A stretch of DNA of 9,134 nucleotides, taken from the NCBI GenBank assembly GCA_026396555.1, contig JAPLWO010000038.1:1-9134 (forward strand), given 5' to 3'. Source of the stretch: Candidatus Magasanikiibacteriota bacterium. Its GTDB lineage: Bacteria > Patescibacteriota > Patescibacteriia > Magasanikbacterales > 2-02-FULL-50-9b. Of this stretch, positions 1 to 7,648 are shown one piece after another. Both the position numbers and the translations under genes were made by a program. The notes under the pieces are model-generated. The model saw only the letters and a program-made list of their open reading frames with translations, was not told the origin of the DNA and ran no database searches. Within the stretch, counting starts at the first letter, position 1; every line of letters starts with the position of its first letter.

Positions 1-3000
1 AAGATCATTGTGACTTAGATCATGTAGTGATCTCACCAGCAGATGCAGAGGCTCATGCACAAGGTGATGTACAAGAATTTGTTGCTCATCCTTATTCAAA
101 ACCAGATGTCTGTTATCCAAGTGGGCAAGAATTAAAACTTCCTGATATTTGGAATTGGTGGGCCGAGGATACGGATGTGGCGGATTTTGTGACAGCGACA
201 ACAACGGACAAACAGACATTTGCCATGATTGGCAACGGCGTTGTTGATCCAGGAACGAGCGCGCAGACAACAAGAATTCGTGCTATTCCAGTTGGCATGT
301 CATTTGGAACGCTTACTTCTGCAAACTGGTCGTTGACATGTGTTTCGCCGCCGGTTGCATGTCCATCGAATACATATCCAGGATCTGATAAATGTTGTCA
401 TTTGTCACCACATGTAACAGCGACGTTTCCTGATAATGTGAGCACAAATGTTTGTCGCAATGCGTTAATCACGATTGACGTCAATGATTATTTAAATGGT
501 GAAACAGTTAATACATCAACCATTCAGCTTGGTGTTACAACAAGTACTGCTGCGTGTGGACACGCACTCGATAGTTTTGGCCAATGTTTGGGATTGATTC
601 CATATTCATTGACGCTCATTAATAGCACAGATGCTGATCTACACACGCGCAACGGGCGGATTATAGTAAACCTGGACGCTCCATTACCCGCAAATTCAAC
701 GGTTTCTGTTTATGTAGGGCCTGTAATTACAGGGTTGCTAAATGCCGCAGAAAATCAGCTTCTGAAGTCTGGGTTAAATGTACCCGTCACGCCATACGAA
801 TTTGTTTTTGCAACATCAAATAAATTCTGTCAGCTTGATAAAGTTTCGGTTTATCCACACAATACGTATTTTACGAAACTTAGCCAGTCGCAAAAAATGT
901 TCGCAGAGGGTATGAGTAATCAAGGCGGTTTGTTCGTACCTATTTCGCAAATTACAAATGCGTATACGTGGGATTGGAATTGGAATACTAATAAAAAAGT
1001 AATTGCTGATTTTTCAATCACTGCTGCATCAATAGATGGTAACGCTGCGACAACCACAATTCCAGGTGGAGTAAATGGCGCTACAACCGTGAGCGCAATT
1101 GCGAAGATCACTACAGATATTGTCATGGCTTCATCGACTGTAGGGACTTCGATTGCAGATTCGGCAAACGTACAGGCGCTTTTGTGCGAAATTCCGTGGA
1201 TTCCCGCACAGAACGCAAATGATGGTGTTAAGAGTATTTTAGATCGCCAAAACTTTAATTTTTGGTACTGCCGAACGAGTGGAAAGAATATATTGAACAC
1301 ACTTTCGACAGTTTCATTTACCGCAGCTCAGTTTAGTGACTTGGGCCAAAGTGGCGCGCAAACATATGTGAACGGGCAACTGGTTGATAAGCCCTCGTTT
1401 TCATTTACGACACTCGATGCATTTCAATTGATTGATACGCCAGAATTTGGTTCAGCGACATCGTCAGGCGGTTCGATTGGATTTCGTGTTGAAAAAAATC
1501 TCAAGCAGTATTCTGCGTATGAGTGGTACTATCAAAAACAATTTAATGCAAAAGTTCAACCGATTGCGATTGATGGTTTCGATGGGGTGCGTGTTGGAAA
1601 TACTGCATACATTGGTTTTGTAAATCAAAAAAATGGCGTGCAATATTCAAACATGCTGGTTGTTAGTTTGTCCGAACCTGCGTCAGATGAAATGAAAGGA
1701 ATTTTTGATCAAATTATAAACAATTTGCGCTTTGCAATTAACGTTTCTGATATTGGATTATGTTATACCGGTACGAACGCCCTGAATAAACAGTGTAATG
1801 TTAATGGACAGTGTGCTGGACTGGCAGTTACAAATGATTGTCACGCAGATCATTCCAAACTTGTTCGTGATTTTAAACGCGTGATTGATTCTTCGACCAT
1901 GGTACGCGCACTTGATAAAGCTAATGCGTTTGCAGGAAAATATCCAATTATTGCGGCTGATTCGTTTATTTCTGGACTGACGTCAAGTAAATGGCCTTCG
2001 TGGGCAGCGTTTATGAGTCAGCTGGGTATTGATCCTGTTGCTGATCCACTCAATGTGTATGATACATGTGGTCCAGATTCTGATAGCGCAACTTGTTGGA
2101 GTATAAAAAATAAAGTTTATCAGTGCTCGACCGATTCGCATGTGTATCATTACAATACAGTTAGTAGCGGTGCAAATTATAAATTGGGAATTCCACTTGA
2201 ACAGGGTTCGGGCAATCAATCGAGTTGGGCGGGTGAGTGGACAGGAACTGTTAGACCACACATTTCCAATGGTGAGTTTTGTAATAATGCATCGTTTGGT
2301 GCCTCAAGCGTGTGTGGAGATGGAATTGTTGGGGCGGGTGAACAGTGTGATCCTCCCGGCAAAACAATTACTGGTATTGATACGAATATTTGTACCGCAT
2401 ATGGTGCGTATTCGACGCAATGCAGTAGTTCATGTCAAATCGTTGTGGCAGCTGCGAGCTGTGTAAATTTGTGTGGCGATGGAATCATAAACGGAAATGA
2501 GGTTTGTGATGATGGTTCTAAATATAATGGTAAGTATAATTATTGTAATTTACAATGTTCGGGTCCAAGCACGCTTGGTTCGTGTGGCGATGGTATAAAA
2601 CAGAGTAATGAATTTTGTGATGTAGCGAAACCAAATGAATCAATATTTATCACTACCGTAGGCGATCCAATATTTCCAACGTATTCTGGTATCCGTTGTC
2701 ATCAAGTCAATGGTGTTCAAGGATTTTATTCAGGGTTTATCGATGTGACAAGTCCAACAGTAAAAAATGATCTGTTAACCAGTGCATCATTTCAGACTGT
2801 TCAGAGTGCAACATTGAATTTGTGTAAGGGTGCTGTTACGACTCCTTACGGTCACTGTAGTCTTCACTCAGACATCTCATGTAATATTGGTGCGTATTTT
2901 CCATGTCCGCAATCAGAAACGTGTATTTCTGCAAGTGCGGGTTCTACGTATGCACCTGTTGCCGCAGATTCATGTAATTGGGATTGTAAAGGCGTTGGTT

Positions 3001-4718
3001 CATATTGCGGCGATTTAAAAGTTGATACGTTGAATGGTGAAGAATGCGATGGTAATACACATGCGGTTGATAACGCGGGCGATGCGTGTACTGTATATTG
3101 TACGAGTGAGTGTAAATTTGTGACGCCGCCTGTTAGTGGTGTTCCTGTCTGTGCAAAAGACGCGGTAACTGTAGCGCAGTCAATAGCTATAGGTTGTGGA
3201 AATGGTATTGTTGATCCAGCTGATGGGGAAGAATGTGATACAGGATCACTCGTCGGCGTAGCGTGTGTGCCACAATATGGCGCAAAAAATTCATGTCAAT
3301 ATTGTGACAATCATTGTAAGCGCGCGTATGTCACCGGAGGTTATTGTGGCGATAACGCGATCAATGGACCTGAAGCGTGTGATGGTGGTAAAGTTTTTGG
3401 CGGACCTGTTTGTCCAATTGCTGACTATGACTACACAACATTTACATGCACACCTTCATGTGTGGTGACAAAAAATGGATCATGCCAAAATTGCGCTGTA
3501 AATACAAAAACTTTTACGGATCAACAAACAATTAATGCGACGCTGGTGTCCATGTCACCAGCAGTGCTCATGGATCCAACGCTTGGTTGGCTTCCTGCGC
3601 TGATCGATGTGTCTGCAACGTTTGCGTATACAGATCCATCTCTCGCTCCACGCGCGATAAATTTCGCAACGCCTGTTCTTTTGAATCCTGTAGTTGACGT
3701 CACAAAACAAACGATTACTACAGCGCTTGATAAAGTTAGATTTGACGGATCAAATTCATGTTTTACTGCAGCTGGTGGCGCGTCGTATTATGTAACGTTT
3801 GCTGCTCAGCAGATTGTCGGCGAAGTATTTGTGGATTATCAAGATTTATCGCTACTTCCGTATGTTGGGTATAAAACCCTTTCGTTAGGAGCTCAGGTCT
3901 TGGGTGGTGGCATTTCTGACTTTTCTGGGTCGACTGTATTTAATTCTAAACAAGATTTGGGTGCTGCAAAAACAATTCAGGTTGATACGGACAATACAGC
4001 GCAGGCAGGAGATTATCGCATTGTGTACCGTGGCTCATCAAAAGATGAGCTTAAGGTTGTGTGGATTGATGATCAGGCGGTTACCGGCTCTCTTACGAAA
4101 GGTTTAACAGGATCATGTGTTCCTGTTGGTCGCACCGCAAATGAATCGCCACAAACGTGGAGCGCAAATAATTTGTTTAGTCGCTTGCGTCAGTATGGTT
4201 GTTTGGGTGATAGTGGTATGGAACAAGATCAAGTTGTTGCTTTTACGTCTGCGGCAAGTTCGGCAATTTTCGAACCTGCGTCTCGACAAGTTGTGACCTT
4301 GCGTGGGCTTAAAAACGGCTGGCATTATTATGTGTATGTACATGAAAATCATTTACCTACACCCGGCGGTCAACAAGGAACATTTTCATTAGCGAAAGAT
4401 TCATTTGGAAATGTGAGTTTACCTGATCCTGCGATAGTGCCGTTCGATGCAGATAAAAGCGACGTGAGTGTGTGGCGCTTTGATGGAGCGCATTGGAATT
4501 TGGTTCAGAAATTTGTTCCAACATATAAACAAGTTGATGTGGATTATCAATGGCATGTGTTGAAATTTGATGGAAAAACATCCCCGCTTGCTCCAAGTGA
4601 TGTTATGTTGGCGACTGATCTGAATACAGATAAAGATATGGGTAGTGCCAACGATTCGATTGCATATCTTTATGCAATATTGATGGATGTAAAAATGTCG
4701 TCTACAAATCCGTATTAA
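1..4718 (+). CDS. Giant cysteine-rich secreted surface protein, 5' partial
   Basis: The frame is open from base 3 to the TAA at 4716-4718. An in-frame GTG at 27 is not a credible start: the frame continues upstream without a stop and no signal peptide follows it. At least 1,571 residues are visible; numbering here counts GTG 27 as residue 1. Modules in order: a Big_2-like Ig domain (about 36-108, W..DTDVA and PGT pattern); a Big_5-like Ig domain (128-263); another Ig-like stretch around 310-395; a poorly recognisable segment; a pilin-head-like segment (about 612-728); six CGDG...CD cysteine repeats (763-1156); and a C-terminal beta-rich region of unknown family. About 60 cysteines imply an exported, disulfide-bonded protein. 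There is no C-terminal transmembrane helix, sortase motif or other recognisable anchor. The likely role is adhesion or cell-surface architecture, by inference only. The next gene follows after 7 bases with no visible terminator. Confidence 0.93.
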   Translation, partial: DHCDLDHVVISPADAEAHAQGDVQEFVAHPYSKPDVCYPSGQELKLPDIWNWWAEDTDVADFVTATTTDKQTFAMIGNGVVDPGTSAQTTRIRAIPVGMSFGTLTSANWSLTCVSPPVACPSNTYPGSDKCCHLSPHVTATFPDNVSTNVCRNALITIDVNDYLNGETVNTSTIQLGVTTSTAACGHALDSFGQCLGLIPYSLTLINSTDADLHTRNGRIIVNLDAPLPANSTVSVYVGPVITGLLNAAENQLLKSGLNVPVTPYEFVFATSNKFCQLDKVSVYPHNTYFTKLSQSQKMFAEGMSNQGGLFVPISQITNAYTWDWNWNTNKKVIADFSITAASIDGNAATTTIPGGVNGATTVSAIAKITTDIVMASSTVGTSIADSANVQALLCEIPWIPAQNANDGVKSILDRQNFNFWYCRTSGKNILNTLSTVSFTAAQFSDLGQSGAQTYVNGQLVDKPSFSFTTLDAFQLIDTPEFGSATSSGGSIGFRVEKNLKQYSAYEWYYQKQFNAKVQPIAIDGFDGVRVGNTAYIGFVNQKNGVQYSNMLVVSLSEPASDEMKGIFDQIINNLRFAINVSDIGLCYTGTNALNKQCNVNGQCAGLAVTNDCHADHSKLVRDFKRVIDSSTMVRALDKANAFAGKYPIIAADSFISGLTSSKWPSWAAFMSQLGIDPVADPLNVYDTCGPDSDSATCWSIKNKVYQCSTDSHVYHYNTVSSGANYKLGIPLEQGSGNQSSWAGEWTGTVRPHISNGEFCNNASFGASSVCGDGIVGAGEQCDPPGKTITGIDTNICTAYGAYSTQCSSSCQIVVAAASCVNLCGDGIINGNEVCDDGSKYNGKYNYCNLQCSGPSTLGSCGDGIKQSNEFCDVAKPNESIFITTVGDPIFPTYSGIRCHQVNGVQGFYSGFIDVTSPTVKNDLLTSASFQTVQSATLNLCKGAVTTPYGHCSLHSDISCNIGAYFPCPQSETCISASAGSTYAPVAADSCNWDCKGVGSYCGDLKVDTLNGEECDGNTHAVDNAGDACTVYCTSECKFVTPPVSGVPVCAKDAVTVAQSIAIGCGNGIVDPADGEECDTGSLVGVACVPQYGAKNSCQYCDNHCKRAYVTGGYCGDNAINGPEACDGGKVFGGPVCPIADYDYTTFTCTPSCVVTKNGSCQNCAVNTKTFTDQQTINATLVSMSPAVLMDPTLGWLPALIDVSATFAYTDPSLAPRAINFATPVLLNPVVDVTKQTITTALDKVRFDGSNSCFTAAGGASYYVTFAAQQIVGEVFVDYQDLSLLPYVGYKTLSLGAQVLGGGISDFSGSTVFNSKQDLGAAKTIQVDTDNTAQAGDYRIVYRGSSKDELKVVWIDDQAVTGSLTKGLTGSCVPVGRTANESPQTWSANNLFSRLRQYGCLGDSGMEQDQVVAFTSAASSAIFEPASRQVVTLRGLKNGWHYYVYVHENHLPTPGGQQGTFSLAKDSFGNVSLPDPAIVPFDADKSDVSVWRFDGAHWNLVQKFVPTYKQVDVDYQWHVLKFDGKTSPLAPSDVMLATDLNTDKDMGSANDSIAYLYAILMDVKMSSTNPY
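408..815 (+). other. Big_5-like Ig domain in giant protein
   Basis: Residues about 128-263 begin PHVTATFPDNVSTNVCRNA, then a strand ending in NTSTIQLGV, then PLPANSTVSVYVGPVITGL. This follows the Big_5 (bacterial Ig-like) plan: an opening P-v-x-x-x-x-P then V, then N-x-x-I-x-I, a T-x-x-I/L strand, a 'L-P-x-N-S/T' turn, and a strand leading into a loop on residual additions (NAAENQLL where family members often have aGN-L). Such domains act as rod-like spacers or adhesion modules in exported proteins. Two cysteine pairs inserted in loops are unusual for the family and fit the disulfide-rich nature of the whole protein. Family assignment is by pattern only. Confidence 0.6.
1860..2215 (+). other. 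Type IV pilin head-like segment inside giant protein
   Basis: Residues about 612-728 show the pattern common in the globular part of small pseudopilin-like proteins: R-D-x-K-R followed by a helix; a K/N-rich end leading to G-x-Y-P (AGKYPIIAADSF); a W-rich turn; D-P-x-x-D-P-x-N-x-Y; a TCW and Y-x-C segment; an aromatic strand VYHYNTVSSGANYKLGIPLE ending in the Y-x-L-x-x-x-L-E signature. The hydrophobic N-terminal helix and prepilin peptidase site of a true pilin are absent, because the segment is embedded mid-protein. Here it would be a structural module, not a pilus subunit. The assignment rests on motif resemblance and needs a structure comparison. Confidence 0.45.
2313..3494 (+). repeat. 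Six-copy Myxococcus-type cysteine-rich repeat region
   Basis: Six degenerate copies of the CGDG-x(5-9)-E-x-CD motif begin at bases 2313, 2472, 2583, 3006, 3195 and 3345. The variants are CGDGIVGAGEQCD, CGDGIINGNEVCDDG, CGDGIKQSNEFCD, CGDLKVDTLNGEECDG, CGNGIVDPADGEECDTG and CGDNAINGPEACDGG. This is the myxococcus cysteine-rich (Mcr, TIGR02232/DUF4215-like) repeat, found in exported proteins. Each copy is followed by further C-x(2-3)-C pairs. About 420 bases separate copies 3 and 4 and hold a different Cys-rich insert (GHCSLHSDISCNIG...PCPQSETC). Disulfide-stapled, acidic-residue-rich repeats suggest a rigid, possibly metal-binding extracellular stalk. Divergence between copies argues for old duplications. 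Confidence 0.85.
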
Positions 4719-4725
4719 AATCTGT

Positions 4726-5163
4726 ATGCCTAACGAAATTATTCAGCCAACACCCATACAGCTGCCAACTGAAATTATTGCGCCGAACGGAAATCAATCG
4801 CTCATAAAAATTTCATTACTGATTATTGGAATTGTTTTGGTGGTTGTTGGAAGTTTGATCTGGTATAATAAAAAAAATCCAAGCACCGGTTTATCATCGC
4901 AAATTGCAAAACCACTGGTGCCTGATGCTGACTTGGATGGATTGAGTGATGTGTTGGAAAAAAAATACGGCACTGATCCCAATAAGCCCGATACAGATCA
5001 AGATGGGCTAACGGATGGTGAAGAAGTTTATATTTACCACACGGATCCAAAAAACGCGCACAGTTTGTCCGCTACGAGCACTGATCGGCAAGTCATGCTG
5101 CAAAAGGAACATAATGATTATTTGCAGCGACGTCAAACACTATTTACCAAATCAAAAAAATAA
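4726..5163 (+). CDS. Small single-pass membrane protein with TSP3 repeats
   Basis: A 145-residue protein with a short polar N-terminal tail rich in I, P and E (1-27), one strongly hydrophobic helix (about 28-47), and then two thrombospondin type 3 calcium-binding repeats: DADLDGLSD from residue 67 and DTDQDGLTD from residue 89, each followed by a Y-x-TDP turn. A charged, probably helical tail follows (122-145, K/Q/R-rich). There are no cysteines. The D-x-D-x-D-G loops are the calcium-binding ligands known for this family. The ATG is 7 bases after the giant gene's stop, has no Shine-Dalgarno motif, and is the only sensible start. This is the smallest of three neighbouring proteins on the same plan. 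NKKN just after the helix makes topology uncertain by the positive-inside rule. The specific function is unknown. Confidence 0.9.
   Translation: MPNEIIQPTPIQLPTEIIAPNGNQSLIKISLLIIGIVLVVVGSLIWYNKKNPSTGLSSQIAKPLVPDADLDGLSDVLEKKYGTDPNKPDTDQDGLTDGEEVYIYHTDPKNAHSLSATSTDRQVMLQKEHNDYLQRRQTLFTKSKK
4924..5052 (+). repeat. Two TSP3 calcium-binding repeats (first membrane protein)
   Basis: Residues 67-109 hold two DxDxDGLxD loops about 22 residues apart, each followed by (Y/H)-x-T-D-P. In thrombospondins and many bacterial surface proteins these aspartates chelate calcium and stiffen the chain. The family match is clear from the motif; calcium binding here is inferred. Confidence 0.85.
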
Positions 5164-5173
5164 CCATCAACCT

Positions 5174-6001
5174 ATGTTCGACGATGACGCATCAACCCAA
5201 CCTTTAGCACCTGTTGCTCCCACAGCTGCTCCGTTAACTGCAAATAATGTGCCGGATATTTTTGATGGTGAAGGGGATTCAAATGATGGATCAATCGGTG
5301 GCGCAGACTCATCGCCTGAAACTTCAATCGAAGGACCGAGCGCGCTCGCTGCTGGAAGATTGAAACCAATTTCTTCACAGTCCATGGGGAGTATGCCTTC
5401 TATGTCATCAATGCCGATGGACAATTCTGCGGATTCGTTAATGCCGCAAGCTGACGACTTACATGAACCAACTGCAATTAAACGAATTATTATTGCTGCA
5501 GTTATTTTAGTCGCACTTGCAGGCGCTGGTTGGGCGGTTTGGGTGTATGTGATTCAAAAAAGTGCGTCAAATCCAACACCTACAACTGCAACTGCAGAGC
5601 CTAAAGCAACATCACCGATTCCAACTCCAACGCCTGTCGCGCCTGTTGATACGGGTGTGAATGTTGACGCATCAGCGCCAACTGCTCCAAAACCTGTTGC
5701 AACATCAACTCCAGATACAACAGTTGCTCCTGCAATCCCTGCGGCAATCCCAACTCCTGTCTTGCCAACAGCGGACACACAAAAAGATTCTGATAAAGAT
5801 GGTTTGACCGATGTGCAGGAGGCAAAGCTAGGGATCGATCCAAATAATCCAGACACAGATGGTGATGGTTTAACAGACGGCGCTGAAGTAAATATTTGGG
5901 GAACTGATCCGTTGAAAAAAGATACGGACGGTGACGGATATACGGATGGACAGGAAGTTTTAAATGGATATAATCCAAAAGGACCCGGCAAGTTACGATA
6001 A
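5174..6001 (+). CDS. Single-pass membrane protein with Pro-rich linker and three TSP3 repeats
   Basis: With the ATG at 5174 the protein has 275 residues. A low-complexity acidic, Met/Ser/Pro/Ala-rich N-terminal region (1-102) is followed by one transmembrane helix (about 103-127, preceded by KR, favouring an inside N-terminus). Next comes a Pro/Thr/Ala linker (131-200), then three TSP3 repeats (DSDKDGLTD from 205, DTDGDGLTD from 227, DTDGDGYTD from 250) ending in GYNP near the C-terminus. There are no cysteines. The frame is open upstream to an ATG at 5015, but that would overlap the previous gene by about 150 bases with unrelated sequence. The 5174 start, 10 bases after the previous stop, is preferred. 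No Shine-Dalgarno motif is present. It probably displays a calcium-stiffened rod outside the membrane on a flexible wall-crossing linker; partners are unknown. Confidence 0.88.
   Translation: MFDDDASTQPLAPVAPTAAPLTANNVPDIFDGEGDSNDGSIGGADSSPETSIEGPSALAAGRLKPISSQSMGSMPSMSSMPMDNSADSLMPQADDLHEPTAIKRIIIAAVILVALAGAGWAVWVYVIQKSASNPTPTTATAEPKATSPIPTPTPVAPVDTGVNVDASAPTAPKPVATSTPDTTVAPAIPAAIPTPVLPTADTQKDSDKDGLTDVQEAKLGIDPNNPDTDGDGLTDGAEVNIWGTDPLKKDTDGDGYTDGQEVLNGYNPKGPGKLR
5786..5977 (+). repeat. Three TSP3 calcium-binding repeats (second membrane protein)
   Basis: Residues 205-268 contain three near-regular 22-23 residue units: DxDxDGLTD loops followed by E-(A/V)-x-x-x-(G)-x-(D/N)-P. The second and third loops ([18 protein letters not shown]) are textbook TSP3 sequences with all ligand aspartates present. 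Calcium binding is inferred from the family. Confidence 0.9.
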
Positions 6002-6008
6002 AAAAAGT

Positions 6009-7229
6009 ATGGCAGATGTGCAGACGGGAAATCAACAGCCCACAATTCCGTCAATGGTGATTCACACCATTCCGATGGACTTTTATGGCGGGAAAAATCC
6101 ACCATCGTCTGAGCTGCCGGTGACCGCTTCCGAACATGTTGTGGTTTCTGCACCGCGAAGCAGTGCCTCAACACCAAGTCCACGCCCCGTCACGATAGCA
6201 ACGGCGCAGCATGCCCCATGGATTGGAATCGCTGCGATTGGCGGTGCAGTATTCGTTTTAGTTGGTGCAATTTTTGGTGGCTGGTGGTTCTATTTTAGAA
6301 CACCTCCAGCGGCGCAAAAAATTATTCCGCCACCTCCTGCGATTACCACAAATCCTGTTGCTGCCACATCGACGCCAGAAATTCCGGTCGATCTTTTTGC
6401 AACATCAACGGCGACGTCGACCCAAATCACGACATCAACATTACAGTCTGAAATTTTAATTCCTGATCATACATACGCTGACGCGATTGATACGGACAAG
6501 GATGGATTGACTGATACAGAAGAAGAATTGTGGACGACAAAAAATGATATCGCTGATACGGATGCGGACGGCTATAATGATGGAACGGAATTATTAAATT
6601 TGTATAATCCGGTCGGCACAGCGCCTCAGCGACTTGCGGAAACAAATTTGGTAAGTACATATATCAATCCAGCATTTCAATACGCGGCATATTATCCAGC
6701 GAGCTGGATTGCACAGTCGCTTGATCAGGAAAAAACAGATGTATTATTTACATCGATCACAAAGGAATTTGTAGAAATTCGTGTGCTGCCGTTTCCTGTT
6801 GTAGATCCATTTCCGGTTTGGTTTGCGAAGAAATTTCCAAATGAAAATTTGAGTGCATATACTCCATTTGTAAATAAATTTAAGGTTGCGGGCGTTGAAA
6901 GTCCGGATCATTTGGTTGCAATTTTTACTGATGGATCCCATGTGTATTTGATGACATATAATGGTGGCGTGCGTGATACGATTAATTATCGTCGCACATT
7001 TGAAATGATGGTTGCATCATTCAAACCAGCAAACGTTGCGACGCCGATTGAGTTATTGCCGCAAATGAATGCTGTATCGCAGCAAACTTCGGCGCCAACT
7101 GTTGGACAATCTGTTGCAACCACAACGGCGACGAGTGCGGATGTTCAGCCTGATCAGGTAAATTTTGTATCGAGTACTCCATCCGGCATGGCGTCGTCTA
7201 CGATTAACAGTTCAACATCAACACCATGA
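6009..7229 (+). CDS. Single-pass membrane protein with TSP3 repeats and PsbP-like domain
   Basis: From the ATG at 6009 the protein has 406 residues. A polar N-terminal tail (1-69) leads to a Gly/aromatic-rich transmembrane helix (about 70-96), a Pro/Thr/Ser linker (98-145), and two TSP3 repeats (DTDKDGLTD at 161, DTDADGYND at 183, ending LYNP). A domain of about 120 residues follows (218-340): a YINPAFQYAAYYPASW opening, strands with FVEIRVLPF, and a RRTFEMMVASFKP end. This resembles PsbP-like domains, where an F-x-Y-x-x-YP-x-x-W motif opens the fold. A Ser/Thr-rich tail closes the protein. There are no cysteines. An in-frame ATG at 5964 is possible but overlaps the previous gene by 38 bases; 6009, 7 bases after its stop, fits the local pattern. 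The TGA stop overlaps the ybeY ATG. It may be a calcium-dependent sensor or ligand-binding surface protein; function is unknown. Confidence 0.88.
   Translation: MADVQTGNQQPTIPSMVIHTIPMDFYGGKNPPSSELPVTASEHVVVSAPRSSASTPSPRPVTIATAQHAPWIGIAAIGGAVFVLVGAIFGGWWFYFRTPPAAQKIIPPPPAITTNPVAATSTPEIPVDLFATSTATSTQITTSTLQSEILIPDHTYADAIDTDKDGLTDTEEELWTTKNDIADTDADGYNDGTELLNLYNPVGTAPQRLAETNLVSTYINPAFQYAAYYPASWIAQSLDQEKTDVLFTSITKEFVEIRVLPFPVVDPFPVWFAKKFPNENLSAYTPFVNKFKVAGVESPDHLVAIFTDGSHVYLMTYNGGVRDTINYRRTFEMMVASFKPANVATPIELLPQMNAVSQQTSAPTVGQSVATTTATSADVQPDQVNFVSSTPSGMASSTINSSTSTP
6489..6611 (+). repeat. Two TSP3 calcium-binding repeats (third membrane protein)
   Basis: Residues 161-201 contain DTDKDGLTD and DTDADGYND, 22 residues apart, the second ending in LYNP. 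Unlike in the two upstream proteins, the repeats are not C-terminal but sit between the linker and an extra globular domain. Confidence 0.85.
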
Positions 7230-7648
7230 AGAAAAAATTATCAGAAAAAAAGTTAGAGAAAAAATTACAGTTGGCGAGCCAGCTTGTATTGCGAAAAGAA
7301 CGAAAAGGAAAAATGCATGCCACGATTGTTTTTGTGACGCCGAAAAAAATTCAGAGCTTGAATAAAATATATCGCAAAAAAGATTCGGTGACTGATGTGC
7401 TTTCGTTTCGTGAATTTGATGACGACGCGAGTTATTTGGGAGAAATTGTTGTGTGTCGATCGCAAGTTCGTGCGAATGCGCGCGAGTATGAAGTTCCGTA
7501 TGATGAAGAATTAGTGCGCATGGTAATTCATAGCACATTGCATTTGTTAGATTATGATCACATGAAGCCATCAGATGCGCGTGTGATGCTGCCGCTCCAG
7601 GAAAAATATTTGTCGCTTTTTTTGAATGAATATGAAAGCGCTCAGTAG
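7226..7648 (+). CDS. ybeY: Endoribonuclease YbeY (rRNA maturation factor)
   Basis: A 140-residue cytoplasmic metal-dependent endoribonuclease that acts in 16S rRNA 3' maturation and ribosome quality control. The signature is complete: HSTLHLLDYDH gives zinc ligands H102, H106 and H112 (H-x3-H-x5-H). Upstream, LNKIYRKKDSVTDVLSF matches the conserved N-x-x-Y-R-x-K-D-x-x-T-D-V-L-S-F block, with R50 at the place of E. coli R59, and LGEIVVCRSQV matches the G-(D/E)-I-x-I-x strand. It is shorter than E. coli YbeY (about 155 residues) because the N-terminus is a lysine-rich helix where the family usually has an opening beta strand. An in-frame TAA at 7205 rules out an upstream ATG. The start shares ATGA with the previous stop, suggesting coupled translation. 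The 3' end overlaps dgkA. Confidence 0.95.
   Translation: MKKKLSEKKLEKKLQLASQLVLRKERKGKMHATIVFVTPKKIQSLNKIYRKKDSVTDVLSFREFDDDASYLGEIVVCRSQVRANAREYEVPYDEELVRMVIHSTLHLLDYDHMKPSDARVMLPLQEKYLSLFLNEYESAQ

Noticed and set aside
27..29. GTG at 27 as the true start of the giant protein
   Set aside because: The frame is open to the left edge (reading DHCDLDHV before it), and no signal peptide or Shine-Dalgarno motif follows or precedes it, so the gene is simply cut by the window.
4350..4374. LPTPG near the end of the giant protein as a sortase signal
   Set aside because: It is not LPxTG, is about 125 residues from the C-terminus, and has no following hydrophobic segment and basic tail.
4713..4721. 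TATTAA/TAAAAT before the gene at 4726 as a leaderless -10
   Set aside because: The spacing to the ATG is poor for the better hexamer, there is no TG extension or convincing -35, and AT-rich matches around a stop codon are expected by chance.
5015..5173. Upstream ATG at 5015 for the second TSP3 protein
   Set aside because: It would overlap the preceding, clearly coding TSP3 gene by about 150 bases and add a sequence that looks like an out-of-frame reading of it; the ATG at 5174 fits the 7-10 base spacing of the neighbours.
5964..6008. Upstream ATG at 5964 for the third TSP3 protein
   Set aside because: It overlaps the end of the previous gene by 38 bases and adds only 15 residues read out of frame from its C-terminal coding region; 6009 is simpler.
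5554..6183. 209-codon open frame on the minus strand
   Set aside because: It lies antisense to two well-supported TSP3 genes and its composition is a mirror of their Pro/Thr/Ala and Asp-rich codons; no domain or start signal.
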